Shown here piece after piece: positions 38,401 through 51,500 of a stretch of 64,000 nt of DNA. Within the stretch, counting starts at the first letter, position 1, and every line of letters starts with the position of its first letter. Both the position numbers and the translations under genes were made by a program. Origin of the DNA: Onchidella celtica (taxonomy: Eukaryota > Mollusca > Gastropoda > Systellommatophora > Onchidiidae). The stretch is taken from NCBI GenBank assembly GCA_963931925.1, contig OZ007570.1:57428321-57492320 (forward strand). Reading direction: 5' to 3'. Below the pieces are notes generated by a model. The model worked only from the letters and a program-made list of their open reading frames with translations, made no database searches and had not been told where the DNA came from.

Positions 38401-41400
38401 ACTAAAGGCTGTGGAAGCTGAAGTCTAACTATAACATGGAATCTCAAAACCAAAACACAGATTTTACCACCACAGTTTATGTTCGAAAACATCAATTGTA
38501 AAGTGATTGACTGGTGTAAAAGTGGTCAGTGTAAGGACTTCTGAATGCGTCTCATGCAAGATTGCACTTCTTAATGTACTCAGCAGTTAATTGCCAAGCC
38601 ATGCCTCAGCTAAACAAAACATCCCCTTAGACTTAAAGGACTACAGCAGGGGAGCCCAGTGATCCCCCTACACAGCCACTCCTAAAGTTGCATCTTTGTG
38701 GGGTCCTTGTACTCCAGCAGTTTGGGATATTTCATTACTGTAAGAAAATGTGGCCATGAGATGCATTTGGAAGTCCTCTATGGTCAGCAGCATGTTCTGG
38801 TACCTTATGACTATATCACAGTGAAAACTGGATTTGTAAGCCATTGAGGCGACACTCCATTGCATATAAGTTATTGTGAAATCAGTTCATGAATACACTC
38901 AAAGGGGTTAGTTGGGGTGAGGCACAGAATACCGAGACAAACCATTCCTTTTCCCATTATATTTCCGCAAATTGCACCCATGTAAATACGATGAGTTCTA
39001 CTCTTTCTCGGTCAATTATGAAGAGGTGTGGTTTGAATTGTTGCATGATACGCAAGCAAGTCAACGGATAGAATATGACGAATTGACTCGTCTCAATATC
39101 CTGTGTCTCAGGTTGGGGTCAACCAAAGAATATAAAACAAGTTACTGTACCAGCAGCTAGGTCTATTTATTATTATGTTGTTTTGCTTTTGTTTTTGTTT
39201 TGTCCAGATTTTTTTTTTTTTTTAATGTGTATACAAAGTGACCAATAGATCAGCGAATAATGAATCATGTCTGCCATCTGCTATAGAGGAATACGATCTT
39301 AGGTTTTCCATTTAAACTGTGGTAAGAATCGATGGATGTTAAATCTCAGTTGTCAGTCAGTTTAAAGACCACATAACATAGACAAGTAAAAACTAAATGA
39401 AATCACAAACGTTAACACATGTACAATTGGTTTAAGCACATTATCTTTTTGCTGTCTTTCTTTACAGGCATTAAGTCTGTCTGTTCTCACTTTTATTCTT
39501 CCTGGACTGCACATACATCTGTGCTCACTCTGTCATGCACACTTTCTGTTACTGCCACTTCACATCACATTATCATTTGCACCACTCTTCTGTAATCATT
39601 GTGTAATATGATCATTACAGAATTTAAGTTATAAATGCATAAATACTGAGTCACTAATTTGCACGTTCAATAAGTCAGATTATCCATATATTTGGTTGAA
39701 GTAAAATTATCTTGGCTACAAAATGTGCCTCAACTTTAGCCAGCTATATCTGCAGGAAATGTGTATTTGTACTGAACCATCCATTTATTTCACTGTCCCT
39801 GAATGCAGATTTAAAATTTAATTTGACGGTTTTAAACAAAAATGAGAGTCTAGAACTTGTGTGTGTGTATGTCTGTGTTTAGCGCTAATTTCATTTTACC
39901 AATTAATTGAGGTGTTTGGAGAGAAAAAGCATAATAGATGATGATGTGCATATGAGAGTGACAGAAGATCGTGGCTGCAATATTTTGTCCACCATCATCA
40001 TCACTGTTCCCCAAAACTGTAGTAATCTGTTTTGGCTATTTTTCAGGACAGGTAAAAAACAGTTTTATTTTAGTACAACTGGTGTAGCAATGATGAGTTT
40101 TTGAAAGTTTGGTATTTGATTATTTTTTATCTCAGGAGTCTATAACCAAGATCATTCAATGTGGCCTTGAATGTAGTTGAATACATGAAAATTGATTTTT
40201 CAAATTTTTGAATTACTGAAATCTTAGGAAATGGTGACAATATTTGCTACGTTTACCTGCGGAAAGAGTGGTGATTAAAGGTGGAAATTTTCATTACATC
40301 CCCAAGTTATTCTCCCATCTTAATTTCTAAACATACTCTGGACCACTGATTTCCTGTGTTATTTCAAAAGTCAGAGTGGTGGTGAAACACTATGTCTGAA
40401 ATCATATTCGTTACCTTGACTTTCTGTCACAGTCTCATTTGCTATACAGTTTAGTTTTTGGGGTGTGATCCATGGGAATAGAAACTAGTTTCTATATTTT
40501 GTTTATAAGCTGCGAGTAAGTGTGATGTATTATTTTAGTTGTTATCAAACATTATGAATATATCTGAAAACTTATTATTGTGTCATTACATTCTTCTATT
40601 GAATACTGAAGTGTAGAAGAGTGTAGTTTTGATTGGTACAGTGTGAGATAATATCACTGCCATTGTCCTATCAGTGTGACTATCAATGATGGTTTGATGT
40701 TGTGAAGTGTTTCAGAGATGGCATGGCTATTAGGTTAATGAAGATGTGTACGAGTTACTAAGCTTATAGAGGGAGATTTTTATAAAAGTGAAATTTTCAT
40801 TTTGAATGGATAGTTATTTGGATTACAGGATTAAATGGATACAAATGTTTCAGCTCTGATTTGCTGACATTTAAAACAATTTCAGTATTTTCAGGATGAA
40901 TAATAGAATTACAATCAAATTTAGAGTCTGACACATGAGAGGAAAAAATAAGTAAATTTCAATATTAAAAGGGCAATTTTTTATTCAAAAAGTTACAAAT
41001 TTTACTGTCTCAAAATTTAAATAGTTTTAAGATGTGTCCATTATACATGCATATTCCATGATTTGGCACATTAAATTTTTTTATTGGTAGGTGAATCTGG
41101 CAAGACAGGAGTCCCCTAGTTTTTTGATGCTCTCAAATCAAGACCTTCATGTGCATGGGGTTTTGCAATCCCATTGCTGTCATCGGATTGTCAGTCATTA
41201 AAAATGTTTTGTTTCATTTTTATTTTTGTGCAATTTTTGTTCTTAATGACTTTGTGATAAAATAATGATGAACCAACTACTTTTCACTTTATGAGGCAAC
41301 CATGGCAGTGGATCTCTTTTTTTTTTTTTAAATTTCAATAGCCCAACAATACAATGTGGCAATTTTACGCAGCAGTTAGACCATTTCAAGCAATAATGGG

Positions 41401-42556
41401 ATAAATAATTCATGCTTACTGACAGAATGGTTTAAATACTTTCAGGCATCGAATGTGGGGATGCAGCACAAAAACAGACATTGATTTCGGAGCATGGTCC
41501 CAAGCAAGCTACGACCCAAAGGTAGAAAACATTGTATGCTGGCATGACTGTAAATTTGTGTACTTTTAAAGAGAGTGGTAAAACTACCTTTATGTTAAAG
41601 AGAAAGTTGGTACACCGCTTGTATATATTGTGTGTGTGCTTTGTTTTTAACAGTAAGTGTAATTTTTAATAGCATTTCTTCGTACATGTTAGAATCATAC
41701 TTAAACTTACCATACAATTTTGAATAGTATTGTAATGAAATCGGGGGGGGGGGGGGGGGGGGGGGGGAGGGGTCTGTCATTTTAAATATCTCTAAGGTTA
41801 CCAGTGAGCAAATCACCTTGGTACAAAGTCCCTTGCAAAAAATAACGCATTTATTGGTTGTTTTTTTCAGTATGACCAGTAGACATTTAAGTAAACAGTC
41901 CATCAGTTATTGTTTTTACTGACTTCGCCTGAAATGCTAAACATCTATCATCATGTGACTGAAAATGTATTCTTATATTTGGTTAGTTTTGAAAGAGTCA
42001 GTCATAGCATTCAGCGGTGTCATTGAAGTGGGTAATTCATTCCATGTTTGACACAGACCGTGAGAAATTAAAATTTCATGTAGGCAGACTTAAAGTTTAC
42101 ATCCAACAGAGAAGCCAATATGAAAAGGTTTAGCATGTAGATGACTGTAAATAGTGACAGTAGAGATAGAAATCAGTACTGGACTGATAATGTCTCAAAA
42201 GTGAAATCAAGGGAGATGGAACACGTATTATATATTCTGGGATGATGATTTGTCTATTAAAAGCTTGTCATTCCTATTATGTTCAGGTCATTGAGAAGGA
42301 GCTCCAGATTCCCCGTAGGAAAGTCTTTGCAGAGCAGCCACCCTTCGGCCGACCCCCTGCCAAAATTCCCCAGATACCATTCATTGACCCGGAGGACTTC
42401 GCAGACAAGATCATCAACACAGACCCATTTACCCAACACATGGCAAACCTAAAGGCAGAAGCCGAAACTGTGAAAGCTTTCTACGAGTATCAGCAAGAAC
42501 AGCAGAAGCTGTTGGATGAACAGCAACAACTACAGCCTGTTCTGGTCCAGGCTTAG
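32472..42556 (+). CDS. FAM228: FAM228-family protein, at least ten coding exons
   Basis: Exons found: 32461-32588 (first in-frame ATG at 32472), 33014-33163, 33439-33516, 33728-33925, 34218-34298, 34985-35104, 35519-35631, 37596-37653, 41446-41521 and 42287-42556 (TAG). All have GT-AG borders and phases agree through exon 8. Exons 3-7 match the FAM228 core: KELGDFLAHKELIDLRKKEV, HKRWSDQVYEPMRKKILEAV, FLEHVNRRGFVFLEDDD, IIHCVAGHRYSDNDLEQ, then NSCRWLEMPLNNIEST. Exon 8 gives a basic RKDLYRARLKPPRVMKLK. Exons 9-10 add a tail ending in a Gln-rich helix-like stretch (EYQQEQQKLLDEQQQ). Exon 8 ends in phase 0 but exon 9 needs two carried bases, so an exon between 37654 and 41445 is missing from this model. 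Exon 8 could start 6 bases later. FAM228A/B have no known molecular function. The neighbour PFN4 is divergent. Confidence 0.88.
36225..36248 (+). repeat. C-tract in FAM228 intron 7
   Basis: A 16-base C-run followed by G and more C. Together with the minisatellite and the retroposon tail downstream, it shows that this intron accumulates repeats. Confidence 0.9.
36304..36380 (+). repeat. 17-bp minisatellite, about four copies
   Basis: Tandem units of GTGAGTTGTGAACTGCT with small changes. It lies in FAM228 intron 7, directly before a retroposon. Confidence 0.75.
36381..36594 (+). mobile_element. SINE-like retroposon ending in GCGCTATATAAATG and (ATT)n
   Basis: The 3' part reads GTAAAGCGCATAGAGCATTT, then ATGCGCTATATAAATGCTAT, then (ATT)n to about 36594. 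This conserved tail is shared by many SINEs and CR1-type LINEs in marine animals and serves as the recognition site for a partner LINE. The body upstream is a purine-rich stretch without recognisable A and B boxes, so the 5' limit is a guess. It lies in FAM228 intron 7. Confidence 0.55.
38923..39109 (+). other. Unassigned exon-like open stretch in FAM228 intron 8
   Basis: One frame is open over about 60 codons with convincing residue composition, reading YRDKPFLFPLYFRKLHPCKY and then NYEEVWFELLHDTQ and IEYDELTRLNILCLR. A GT after CTCAG at 39109 would leave exactly the phase (two bases) that FAM228 exon 9 requires. The left side lacks a good acceptor: AG after GCAC at 38922 gives the wrong phase and has no pyrimidine tract. 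It may be part of the missing exon, or a piece of an unrelated inserted gene. I do not recognise the protein. Confidence 0.35.
41743..41772 (+). repeat. Poly-G tract
   Basis: 25 consecutive G, one A, then four G, downstream of FAM228 exon 9. It is the longest of several G-tracts in the window. It could form a quadruplex on the RNA, as the tract lies in the sense strand of the intron. Confidence 0.95.
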
Positions 42557-45500
42557 AATAGACAGACTTTTGTTTCGAATGGCATCAAAAGAATCTCCTT
42601 CATCTAATCCAGTAATTCTAACCCGCAGTGTAATAAACAATAGCTTATGAGTTTTACATTTGTGACGCAGCTGTTTTGCGGATTTCATTTCTGAGAGACT
42701 TTTTTGTGGGGATCGGATAAGATAACGTCTGTTCAATATTTTAAGAAGACAGCACCTCCGTCTAAGTGTAATGGTTCAGATGCAAGGTGGGCTGGAATTC
42801 TGTAATTGTAAAATGAAAAATGATGTTTCAATAAGTCCACAGACTTGCATTTTCATAAAGTGATCTCATTTTCCACTAAAGTTTTTTGCATGTGTTTGAG
42901 GGTAACTGAATGACATTTATATCATATTAATGAAAATTGATAAGTCTTATTTGATAGGCTCAAAATGAAAGGATATTTGACCCAAAAAATTGAAATTTAC
43001 TTTGAGATGTTTTTCTTAATCATTCCAATAATACTCGTATTTGTATGGCATCAGATCGATGATAGGTCTCTCTTGAATTTATTCCAGCCATGAGTTAGTC
43101 TGTTGTTTTGGTGGCGGAATGTCACAATCTCCATTAGTCTCAGAACCTCACCACTGAACTTACCTTCAGTATTAATTTTATTGTTTTTTGTCATTTTTTT
43201 TTTGTGTCAGATTTTAGATGACCCTGCTGTGCTAACTAGTGTTTGTACATATATAGATACATGAGCTTGCAGTTAGTTCTTTTCATACATTCATGGTCAG
43301 CTTATAGGACACTGTGTATCATAAGATGTGCACAAAATTTGTTTTAAAAAAAACAACCATATAAGCAGAAGTCAGCATAATTGCTCATAGTTTTTTCTCA
43401 GCTCAGCAATTCCATTAAAATGAGTATCCTAAATTTTAACCTGATGAACCCTGTTCACTGGTATACTGGTGACTGGCTAAGTTGTCTATATCCCCATTCA
43501 CAGGTAGACCAGTGTGGAGTGCCATAACATTTGTTAATGTTACCTGAGCTAAGGAGGCCAGGGATATGGTATAGAGAAAATATGGAGGTCAGGGTTCAGC
43601 ATCTGGTTATTCACTTAGGAAAATAATGCACACAAAAAAGTATGTGCCTAATAATCCCTGATATTGTACAGTGACGGCTGCATAAACTAAATCTTTCTGT
43701 TGTTTCATAATCTTGAAACTTGCCCCCGTTTTTTTCACTGTCACGTGTCATACTTTACCAATAATTCAACCGATTAAGAAGCAGAGCTGTGATAACCCTA
43801 GTAAATGTGTTCTGTTTTTGTTTTTTCATTATTTGTACATGATCCCCTAAAAGGCAGAGAATATCAACTTGTCATTATGAAAAGCAATAAACATGAGAGA
43901 AAATCTTAATGTCATATTCTCAGTGTTTTTTGGTATCCTGTTTTATCATAAGCAAAAACTGCAAAATGAAAACAGGTATCAATTTAAAAACATTACAATT
44001 TTTGTCTAAGCACCAACAAATTATAAACTGAAGTTTTCTAAATTAATGGGAGAATATAACCTAATTCGAAATCTTAGCAAAATAATAAGATGTATATTTG
44101 TATTATTTGTGTGAGTATTCAATTATATCTCCTTATCTGGTGCCTGTAAAACCAAAATTACTACATATACTTCCTGTTGTTAATCCAAGTCGAATATCAA
44201 CTTTCCAGCTCTTCGTGCAGGATGATTTCATTTGTCAATCTGCTTAGACTTCTAGTACATGTAGACCAAACTCCCATCGGGTGGGCTACTGAAGAAATAT
44301 TTTGCTGGCCTGACCATGAAAGTGCACAAGTGCAAAGGAGTTCCTTATCAGTGTACAAAAAAATAACATAAAAAACTGTTTTACTTGAAATGACTTCTTT
44401 TTCATTATACATACTTGGTAATAGGGCTATTGCACTCCCTGCTAATCAATTGAAAAAATAAAGTCTTTCAAGGGGTTTGCACAAGGGGTTTGGCAATGAA
44501 CACCACCTGCAAATGAGCAAATACACTTGTATAGTTTCATGTTGAGGCCAGTAATTTCATCCCCTTAGAATGACAAGGTTTTAACTCCCTTCCATCAACT
44601 TTTGAGAAACTGATGATATGAAGTTTCATTCTTTTTTAATTTTTAGTAATACTTACAAATTACACATCGAACCCAGTCAATACTTTGACCCACAATGGAG
44701 AAGGCTTGTAGAAGTAGCACAGAGTGTGTAACTCAGTTCAGCCAAAAAGTGGAGATAGAACCTTGTCATTTTATGTTGACAATGACAGTCATAATTTTTG
44801 TTTGTTTTTCATTAACAAAGGTTTGCTCCATAACAACAGGGGGAAAAAGTGAAGAAAGAGAAATGGAAAATTGCGTATGATTTTATTCAAATTTTGAAAT
44901 CTATACAAATAATCGAAATAATAAGATGGTAATAAATCAGCTATAAGTGCCACAACATTGATGCTGACTGGAACATTGAAGATTTATAGCTAGCATCATG
45001 GACTTAAGATAGAAAAGGTACTCCCACACTACTCACTGCCCTTACAGAACAACAAAGCATACTCACATTCACTCACAACTGCTTACACATATACATGTGC
45101 TTGTGAAAGTAGATATAATTCTACTTCAAAATACATCCCAGGATTTGAAGAACTCCATAGAAATTTTTTAATTCATTACAAGGATAAAATCAAATGCAAT
45201 ATCAAAGTAATATGAAAAGCAAATCCTTCACAGCTTGTTGCTCTTGAAACAAAACTTTTTAAAAAAAAAAAATATTTACCTGCTTCATCCAGCCAACCAC
45301 ACCAATGTATTTTGATTAATACTATTTTAAGACATTAAGTAACCCAAACTGTCTCAAAAGCTAGTCTTCAAAAGATCTGAAATTTAACTTTTGACAAAAA
45401 TGTGTGTTTGCAGATTTCCTAATTGCCAGTCAATATAAAACGACAATGTCCTCAGGTGGTTCTCAATTTCTCCAAAACTTCAAAACAGTATACAGAAAAA

Positions 45501-48500
45501 TCAATCAGTATAAATAACATTCAAGTGTGTTGGGGATTTGGCATTACACTGATCAACGGCTCTTGCAATTCAAAGACCAAGACCTATGACAAAAATTTTT
45601 TTTAAAAAATGAAATCAAATTGTTGTCCTAACCAGTAACAACCACTTCCATCAGAGCCTATCATAAAGGAAAACTAATATGTTTTCACATCCCTTCATAA
45701 AAGTACCACAAATTCATTATGATATGCAATTATTGCTCTACTGATGTTGTGCATGACCACGTAAAGAAGAAAAAACTACCATCAAAGAGAAGTAGAGAAT
45801 GCAAATATACAAGTCCCAATCAATTCTCACTTCCAAATATTCATTCATTTATTCCAGACAACCATGCTTTTTCAATCTCTCATACATGCAGTCTTTTGTT
45901 TACACATCACATGTACTGCTAACAACAAGCTTGATAGTAATACTATCTAACGCATGACACATGAATGCACTACAGAACATATCTAGATCTATCCCATTAC
46001 GTTTCACATTGAAAAAAAAGCAGAAAACCAGAAAAATTTATCAAACATTTTTCTTTTTTTCTTTTTTTCTTCAGTTCAAAGTAATTGAAACATGATTTTT
46101 GCTATGTACTTGGAATAATAAAGAAAACATGCACAGTCCAATAAATAATGAGCAAATGTTGACACATTGCATCAATAAACCCAAGATCCAACTTGGCACA
46201 AACAATGAATTGAGTACTCTTTGATGTGAATATTGGGACATCTTTATGTAGATATCAGGCTAACTAACACACAGAAATCTGGGATACTGTAAATCATTTA
46301 ACATGTGATGGCTATTGGTTTGGTTACAGTGAACAGACGTCACACAGACAGGCACACAAGTTTATTGTATTTAGCTACAGTTATGGAACAATCAGTTTTT
46401 CATGACGCTCCAAGATTCAACAAGTAAAATTTTCATGCGAGATTCAGTAATATTTTTTCCATCAACTCAAAAGGTTTTGTCAAACCAAAATTACAATCTG
46501 GCACAGGATGACTGACCACTGATCAAGGCTCTAACCATGAACAAAGAGTTGCCAGTTCATACTGGCGACATATCTGCTAAATTGCAAAAAAAGTATATGG
46601 CATATCATCCAATTAATAATTATATCATTCTGTGCCAAACAAGTTACATCTTTTTCTTTATATTCTTCCTTCTTGTTATTGGTTCAGTAACCAGCAAGAA
46701 CAACGCCAAAAAGACTGTCTGTGCAGCAACACTGTAGCATATCAAACACATACCCTCGGGGATCATTTAGACAATGCTGACAAAATATGAAAAAACTATT
46801 AAAAACACTGAAATGACATTAAAAACTATGTATCACATCCACCTGGTAAGTAATGCCTGCTTAACTGCAAACTATTGGATAACAACTTTGGAGGAAAGGA
46901 TGATGTGCAGTGGGTGACAAATAACAATGAAATGTAAGATTTAACATATAACGCAGCCAGTAATGAATGACTGACTGTATTGCAGGTCCTGAAAGAAAAG
47001 AAACTACATTCTGTCAAATCAATTTGTAACATTTCAAATGGCAAAGTGACAAGATGTAATGATAACACTGGGACTAACATGCCAGTTTTTCTAAGTCGTC
47101 TAACAAGTAGACACAAAATAATTTCTGTCCTTCTATCATGAGTATTCATATATCTGTTCATTCAAATCAATGACTTCAAACATCTGCAAGAAGATGCTAC
47201 AGCCTGCTGGTATCAGAGAGCCTTCTCATCAAGGCATAGAACTTAAAATAAAAAGCAAATTATATCATTTATACAAAGTAGAATTTTCATTTGTACAGGT
47301 AAATATGGGAAAACTGCATGTAATGTGAACTGTATCAATCCTACCACAAAGGGTAGAAAAGTCCAAAACATACTTCTGGATAAAACAGATTCAGTTTTAT
47401 TGTGAAATTTCTCCAGCATTCCTTGACCCTTTCCAATATAAGAATTTCTCACTGCTCTCCCTAAAAGATTTTGTGACAAGTGGCATGCACTAATGCCTAC
47501 AGGACAAGAGTGAAAGAGCAGATTTTGAGTCACAGAAAAATCACTCTATTATGTATGTAGATCATGGGATGAGGCAATAATTTTATAACACTCATGAATA
47601 TCACAGAACACACTGAAATGCTCCTCTGATTTCAGCAAAGAATTGGCCATAAAACACTGGAGGAAGCAGATAAAGAAAACTAAGGAAGTGACTTGTTTGT
47701 CTGAGAGCTCCCATTTCCTTACATCAGTGTTTATGCTTATACCCCAGTTTTTTGTTTTCAATATAAGCTCAAACATTATATAAATATTAGGTAACAACTA
47801 CTGATGTATCACTGAATGCACATGACTTAAACTCAATGCTCTATAAGTAAGTGGTTGAGATGAAAACACTTGAAACCAACTAATATTAAAGTAACAGTAG
47901 TGAAAAATGTTTGGTTTCAGCTATTCATTCCGGAGGAAAAGTGTGTGAAAATGATGAGCTGACTTTGGTAAAATACCGAGAGCACTGTTTATCAATACTG
48001 AATTCTCATGTCTTGAATGACAGCTGGTTCGCTGCGGATAAATGCAGTTATGGTGGATTTGGGCATGGGATGGAAGTCTGAAAACTGTGGGTTGTCAACT
48101 TCAGAAGTTAAGGATCAAGACATGCAGATGGGAGAATCTAAATATGGAATTTAAATGGAGCATACAGACATGGTCGTGTATCAATGTTAAGATAAAGCTT
48201 TTGTGGGCAATGTTTAATAACAAGATTTTGTGGGTATGAATACTCTCGACTGGTATCCCCCATCCCATACCATCAACAAAATATTTCATTAAATTATATT
48301 TTGATTTTCAACAATCACTTCCATTTCATTTTTTTCTTTAAATATTCAACACTACTCCGATGACTGTTTCTCTTTCAATTATGTACTCACTGATTTGCCA
48401 CAAGCTAAAAGGGCTTTGCAAAAAGAAGTGTGCAAGATTGTTTTCCAATCATTTTTTCTTTTTAATTCTCCTCCTTCCCCCTTCCCCGAAGTTTTTTAAT

Positions 48501-51500
48501 TTAAAAGTCCGCTTCAGTTATATTTATATAACTTCTCAACATCATGTGGAATATTACTTCTATGCAATCATTTTGTTTGAGGTCAACTCATTCACCTGAG
48601 CTTAAGTCACTAAACCAGGTGGTACAATAAAATATATAACATGCAAGTTAAGACTTCAAAAAACAAAGAAAATAATGCCACTTGCAGTCAATGAGAAGGA
48701 AAAAAATAGATGCAACAAGCATGCTGAATTTATAGTACAGGAAATACACAAAGGACTCCACTGTCCACAAATGGTTGTGAAGAAAATATATCTGTGATTT
48801 TCTTGAAACAGTAATATAAAATGAAAAACAGTGACATGACATGATGTGACCATTTACTACAGTGCACTGAACCTTTCTGGAACACATTGAAACAATAACA
48901 CAACTCAAACACTCCAGGAAGTAAAAGTCGAATGTAAATCATCAATCGTATTAGACAAATCAAAATCATTTTTACAAGGGCTGCTGTGCCTTCTGTGAGG
49001 GGGCTCAGTACAATTGAATTCTCATCCATAAGTATGTCACAGCAATCATTTTGTCTGACTCACATAAATTAATGAACAGTACATTGTTGCCACAGCTTTT
49101 GAAACACACAACTTGATGGCCTCTTGTCTAGAATGTATTGTGACAGAAATGAACAAGGAGACATGCGATGGGACAAATAATGACATATAATCCAAGTGAA
49201 ATAAACCACAATTTAAAACTAAGAAAAAATATGAACAATTTATTGTTATCCTCAACATCACAACAAATGAATGTTATATTGTTAATGAATGACCAAATGA
49301 ACAAGTAAAGAAAAGAAAACAATTGCAATATATACAAAATTTCACAAGAACAGAAGAAAAAAAAATACGCTGCATGATCATGAGTTAGTACTGATCATGA
49401 CTACCTTTTAAAATAATACAATTTTATCCACGTATACAAAACATATAACAGTACATGTAACACATAATGCAGTTTCAACTAAAAGTCAAAGGAACAAAAG
49501 GGTTGTAAAGAAAAGAAATCACTTTACTAATTCAACAGTTCAGCCAAAAATTCCCAACACAAGCTATCTGATCCTCAGTGATACTTATCAATGTTGCCAG
49601 CACGTTTCATTTACAGGAAAGCATATCCATCTATTCCTATGTACACTCTCAAAGGCAACGCTGGGTGACAGACGAACAACATTTAAAATTAATCAGATAA
49701 CCAGACTTCCAGACTTTGCATTTATGGCTTTTCTATCCTAAACCAATGTCTCACTCCAGGATTATAACACCTCTAAACACAATGCTGCTTGTAAATCTAC
49801 TTGTGACTTATCAAGGAATTAAACAAATTCTACTTGACAAGAGATGGGAGCAAAAAAACACGCTCCCGATTCTTCACAACAAACTCGTTAACACATTAAC
49901 ATTGCACACAGAAATAGTAAATATCCCAAGAAACAACAGCAGTAGAAGTATGGCAGACAGCAACAACAAAAAAATGAAAAATCTTTTTGCTCCAGACTAG
50001 AATTCCACCACAGCCAAAACTATGTACGACACATGGTTGCTGATATCATCTTGTGACATAGAGTGACAAGTCTTCTGTCTAAGCAGGGTGCATTGCTAAC
50101 TACTGAAATTCTAGAAATAACTACTGAAATTCTACAACTACCTGTGTTGAAGAATACACAAATTAATGAACTGTCAAATGTCTCTTAATGTGAAAAGGAT
50201 GAGATCTCACTTTGCATCATGTGCAAAATACGTAAATCAGAACAGATAACCAAAAATATACACTGTTATCAGACCAGCTATCTCAATTTAACCTTTCCTT
50301 AACCAACCATTTTTTCCTTCCTCTGGCAAAGCTCATCTATCTAGATATGGGTAGTTTACCTAACAAATTCAAAATGCTTTCTTACTGACTGACGGACATG
50401 TGTAAACTCTAAACTTTATCCACACAGACGTTTAATTTTCAATAGTTAATCTATGACAATGATTCAATCTCTCACTTCCATACTCTTCCGGGTGATATGA
50501 CCTAACAATAACTCTGACAGAAAAGTCTGACAATCTATGAGAAATACTGAATTATCCACAAATAAATGCAATGCTCCTGTAAAACAAGAATGGCTGAACC
50601 GCTATTCCATCATGTACGCCTGGCAAAATGTGGACACAGCAAAACCTCTAACCACGTGAAAAAATGAAAATAAAAGTATAATGACTGTGGCCACTTTACA
50701 CAGTATCGGATTAAGGTTTTGCGACACTGGATTCTTGAGTCCCCTAACAATCATTTATGTCTCTTGGATAAAAGTTCACATCTGGAAACCATGTGATTAT
50801 TAACTCTCATCAGACAAAACAATGAACTGATGCCAACTAAATAATATTTTGAGGTTATGCAATATATGGTTTACATTACATCCGTTGATATATAAAGAAC
50901 CATTTCTAGAGTCCACCTCTGAACATTCAAGACCACAAAAATATCTTTTTGGTGTGAGAGAATTTCAGAGCTCAAAGCTGAGTAAACTGAACAATAACGA
51001 TACAGAGAGAGCCTATACACAGGGAATACAAAATTATTGAAATTTCCATCAACTGCGAGGAACTAACTACACATCATATTACACAGGCAAACAAAATTCG
51101 AGACCGGGGGAGGTAAATTACACAACTTAAATAAGGCTTGCCAAGTATCCTGAACAACAAATCTACACAATCTGAAGCTCAAGCCATAAGGCTGTACACT
51201 GGACTCATCAAGCCACAAATTTCAGGTTCTCATTTACTGCTAACAATCATTTCTTTTGATATGCATGGCAGCACACAAAACCAGGTGGGGTCGGATGAAT
51301 TTGTGCTGAATATTAAGATGACCAGAGAGGAAAAAATGTGATGAAAAAGCAATACTTTACACACATAAAAGACCACACACATACACCACATAACAATCAC
51401 TTATTGAGTTACTAAACTTATTTCCTACCACGGCTCTGGTTCATCATGTAATTTTATTAATGACAGGTTTTTCTCTCCAATTTAAAAAAAAAAAAAGTTT

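Noticed and set aside
38889..39071. 60-codon frame overlapping the exon-like stretch in another register
   Set aside because: Composition is less protein-like than that of the alternative frame, and it ends at an early stop.
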